A DNA stretch of 64,000 nt. Origin: Bacillota bacterium (GTDB lineage: Bacteria; Bacillota; Clostridia; Oscillospirales; Ruminococcaceae). Made by a program: the position numbers and the translations under genes. Location of the stretch: positions 1 to 64,000 of the forward strand of contig JAEYNX010000014.1 in the NCBI GenBank assembly GCA_023412215.1, given 5' to 3'. Positions 62,559-64,000 of the stretch are shown piece after piece (the first letter of the stretch is position 1; each line of letters begins with the position of its first letter). Below the pieces are notes generated by a model, which worked only from the letters and a program-made list of their open reading frames with translations, was not told the DNA's origin and did no database searches.

Positions 62559-64000
62559 ATGAAGAATCTCTTCCGCCTTACCGCCGTGCTGATTTCGTTG
62601 GCGCTGCTGCTCTCGTGCTTTCCCGCCGTGTACGCTGCCGACAATGTCAAAACCTTAAACGGCACCGAGCTGCGAGGCGTGTTTGTCGATTCGCTCAATA
62701 ATAAAGACTTCCCCTCCGCGCCGGGCTTAAGCGAGGCCCAGCTCAACGGGGAGATCGGCAAGATACTCGATTTTGTCGCCGCCAACGGCTTAAACGCGGT
62801 GTTCATAAAGGTGTGCGCCTCGGGCGACGCGCTCTACAGCTCGAAGGTGTACCCCGTTTCGTACTACCTGACGGGCAAGCAGGGCGGCACCCTTTCGTTT
62901 GACCCGCTCAAGGCCTTTATCACCTCGGCGCACAAAAAGGGCATCAAGGTGTTCGCGTGGATAGACCCCGTGCGCGCCACCCTCGGCGCCGCCTCCTCCG
63001 AAAGCCTCAAGGAGCTTGAAAAATACGTCGACCCCACGCAGGGCTATACCCCGCCGCAGCTCGCCGCCGCGAAGGGGGACAAGCTGCCGCAGAACAGCAT
63101 AAGCGTTGAAAGCCCCGCCACGAAGCATCCGGAATACCTCTTAACCGCTAACGACGGCGCGAAATATTTTGATATCGCCAACCCCGCCGTGCGCACCATG
63201 GTCGCCGACGCCGCCGCCGAGATCGCCTCGGGCTATGAGGTGGATGGCATTCATCTGGACACCGACATCTACCCCGACGGCTTAAACGACGACAAATCCT
63301 TCAAGCAGTACGGCAACGGGCGCCCGATAGAGGAGTTTCGGCGCGACAACATCACCGACCTACTGAAGGAGGTATCGCAGCGCGTGGCCTCCGCCAACGC
63401 CTCGGCGTTCTTCGGCGTTTCGGCCTCCGGCACCGCCTATAGCCCCGACGACAGCTTCGACACGCAGAAGTGGATCGCCGACGGCTTTATTGACTATATC
63501 GTCCCCCGCCTGTACCACGCCATCGGCGCCGAGCAGAACGATTTTAAAGCGCTCATCGAAGGCTGGGAGAAAGCCACCTACGGCACCGACGTGCTGTTAA
63601 TGCCCGCTCTCAACGTCGCCGCCGTGGGCAGCAAAACAACAGACGGCGGCAGCTACTTAAACCCCTCGGAGCTGCTTTACGAGATCATGCTCGCGCGCAG
63701 CAGCTACAGCGACGGGCATGTGTACAGCGACAGTACCTCGCTGCTTAAAAACCCGCTCGACATCTTCTCGGGTATCTACCGCCTTTACCTCGACGGCACG
63801 GTGAACGATAAAACCGGCTCGTTTGATATCAGCAGCAAGTTCGCCGTCACCCGCCCGAGCGACGACATCACCGTGACCAGCGATACCTACTTCATTCTGG
63901 GCACCTCCGACCCGAACAAGCCGCTGTATGTCAACGGCGAGGAGATCACCAACCGCGCCCCGAGCGGCACCTTCGGCGTGCTGATCGATACCCCCGCGGG
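62559..64000 (+). CDS. secreted GHL10-type glycoside hydrolase, 5' part
   Basis: An open frame of 480 codons that runs off the right edge. Signal peptide MKNLFRLTAVLISLALLLSC to about residue 27 (ends VYAAD). The main domain is a glycosyl-hydrolase-like family 10 (PF02638/YngK type) TIM barrel: ELRGVFVDSLNNKDFP, NGLNAVFIKVCASGDALYSS, YYLTGKQGGTLSFDPLKAFI, HKKGIKVFAWIDPVRATL, YEVDGIHLDTDIYPDG, and FIDYIVPRLYHAIG, over residues about 35-410. A beta domain begins near residue 425 (FAVTRPSDDITVTSDTYFIL). AAAAGGAT is 11 nt upstream of the ATG. Probably acts on peptidoglycan or a surface glycan. Confidence 0.88.
   Translation, partial: MKNLFRLTAVLISLALLLSCFPAVYAADNVKTLNGTELRGVFVDSLNNKDFPSAPGLSEAQLNGEIGKILDFVAANGLNAVFIKVCASGDALYSSKVYPVSYYLTGKQGGTLSFDPLKAFITSAHKKGIKVFAWIDPVRATLGAASSESLKELEKYVDPTQGYTPPQLAAAKGDKLPQNSISVESPATKHPEYLLTANDGAKYFDIANPAVRTMVADAAAEIASGYEVDGIHLDTDIYPDGLNDDKSFKQYGNGRPIEEFRRDNITDLLKEVSQRVASANASAFFGVSASGTAYSPDDSFDTQKWIADGFIDYIVPRLYHAIGAEQNDFKALIEGWEKATYGTDVLLMPALNVAAVGSKTTDGGSYLNPSELLYEIMLARSSYSDGHVYSDSTSLLKNPLDIFSGIYRLYLDGTVNDKTGSFDISSKFAVTRPSDDITVTSDTYFILGTSDPNKPLYVNGEEITNRAPSGTFGVLIDTPA

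Overview
The window looks like chromosome from a spore-forming, Gram-positive member of the Clostridia, probably an Oscillospirales-type gut lineage; the species cannot be named from sequence alone. The evidence is a clostridial 2[4Fe-4S] ferredoxin, spoIID and spoVT, the Firmicutes order rimP-nusA-rnpM-ylxQ-infB-rbfA-nrnA-truB-ribF-rpsO-pnp, strong AGGAGG ribosome sites, sigma-A type promoters, an LPXTG-like surface protein, and many small palindromic repeats beginning GTAGGG. Most of the window is GC-rich. The stretch from about 22.0 to 39.7 kb is clearly AT-richer.

Layout. 0-7.5 kb: a broken HicB antitoxin remnant, ferredoxin, a tiny zinc-ribbon protein, SpoIID, citrate synthase with a structured leader, a membrane protein/cupin pair, and a wall-anchored Calx-beta/Ig-like protein with an Asp/Tyr linker. 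7.8-20.5 kb: the translation and RNA-decay operon, all on the minus strand, followed by spoVT. 20.6-39.1 kb: a minus-strand cell-surface polysaccharide locus. It holds dTDP-rhamnose synthesis (rfbACBD), UDP-galactofuranose synthesis (glf), three glycosyltransferases, a Wzm/Wzt-type ABC exporter, an O-acetylation pair (MBOAT plus SGNH/AlgX-like), and a methyltransferase next to a kinase-like protein with a tandem-repeat coiled coil. That last pair looks like a split version of the chain-capping, chain-length enzyme WbdD. Apart from one GC-rich aminotransferase, this region is bounded by two identical 41-bp terminator hairpins in direct orientation.

39.7-53.5 kb: a GntR-controlled ABC transporter with lipoprotein, a cation/proton antiporter, a pair of aspartoacylase-like proteins of which one has lost its metal ligands, two LuxR-type regulators (one fused to a 12-helix membrane domain), a TetR/flavoprotein/FMN-binding operon, and a second TetR with an FAD oxidoreductase. 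53.6-57.5 kb: a surface-glycoprotein cassette made of a DNRLRE-like protein, a solenoid repeat protein and a glycosyltransferase with TPRs. 57.5-64 kb: palindromic repeat arrays, a lipoprotein with a 58-residue DNA-binding-like protein, an XRE-cupin regulator with an AMP-forming acyl-CoA synthetase, and the 5' part of a secreted GHL10-type glycoside hydrolase that runs off the window.

The candidates most worth following are the split WbdD-like capping module with a 28-residue (four-heptad) repeat that could act as a length ruler, the direct-repeat-bounded polysaccharide island, the solenoid/TPR-glycosyltransferase cassette, and the mosaic arrays of GTAGGG hairpins. No tRNA, rRNA or CRISPR array was recognised.
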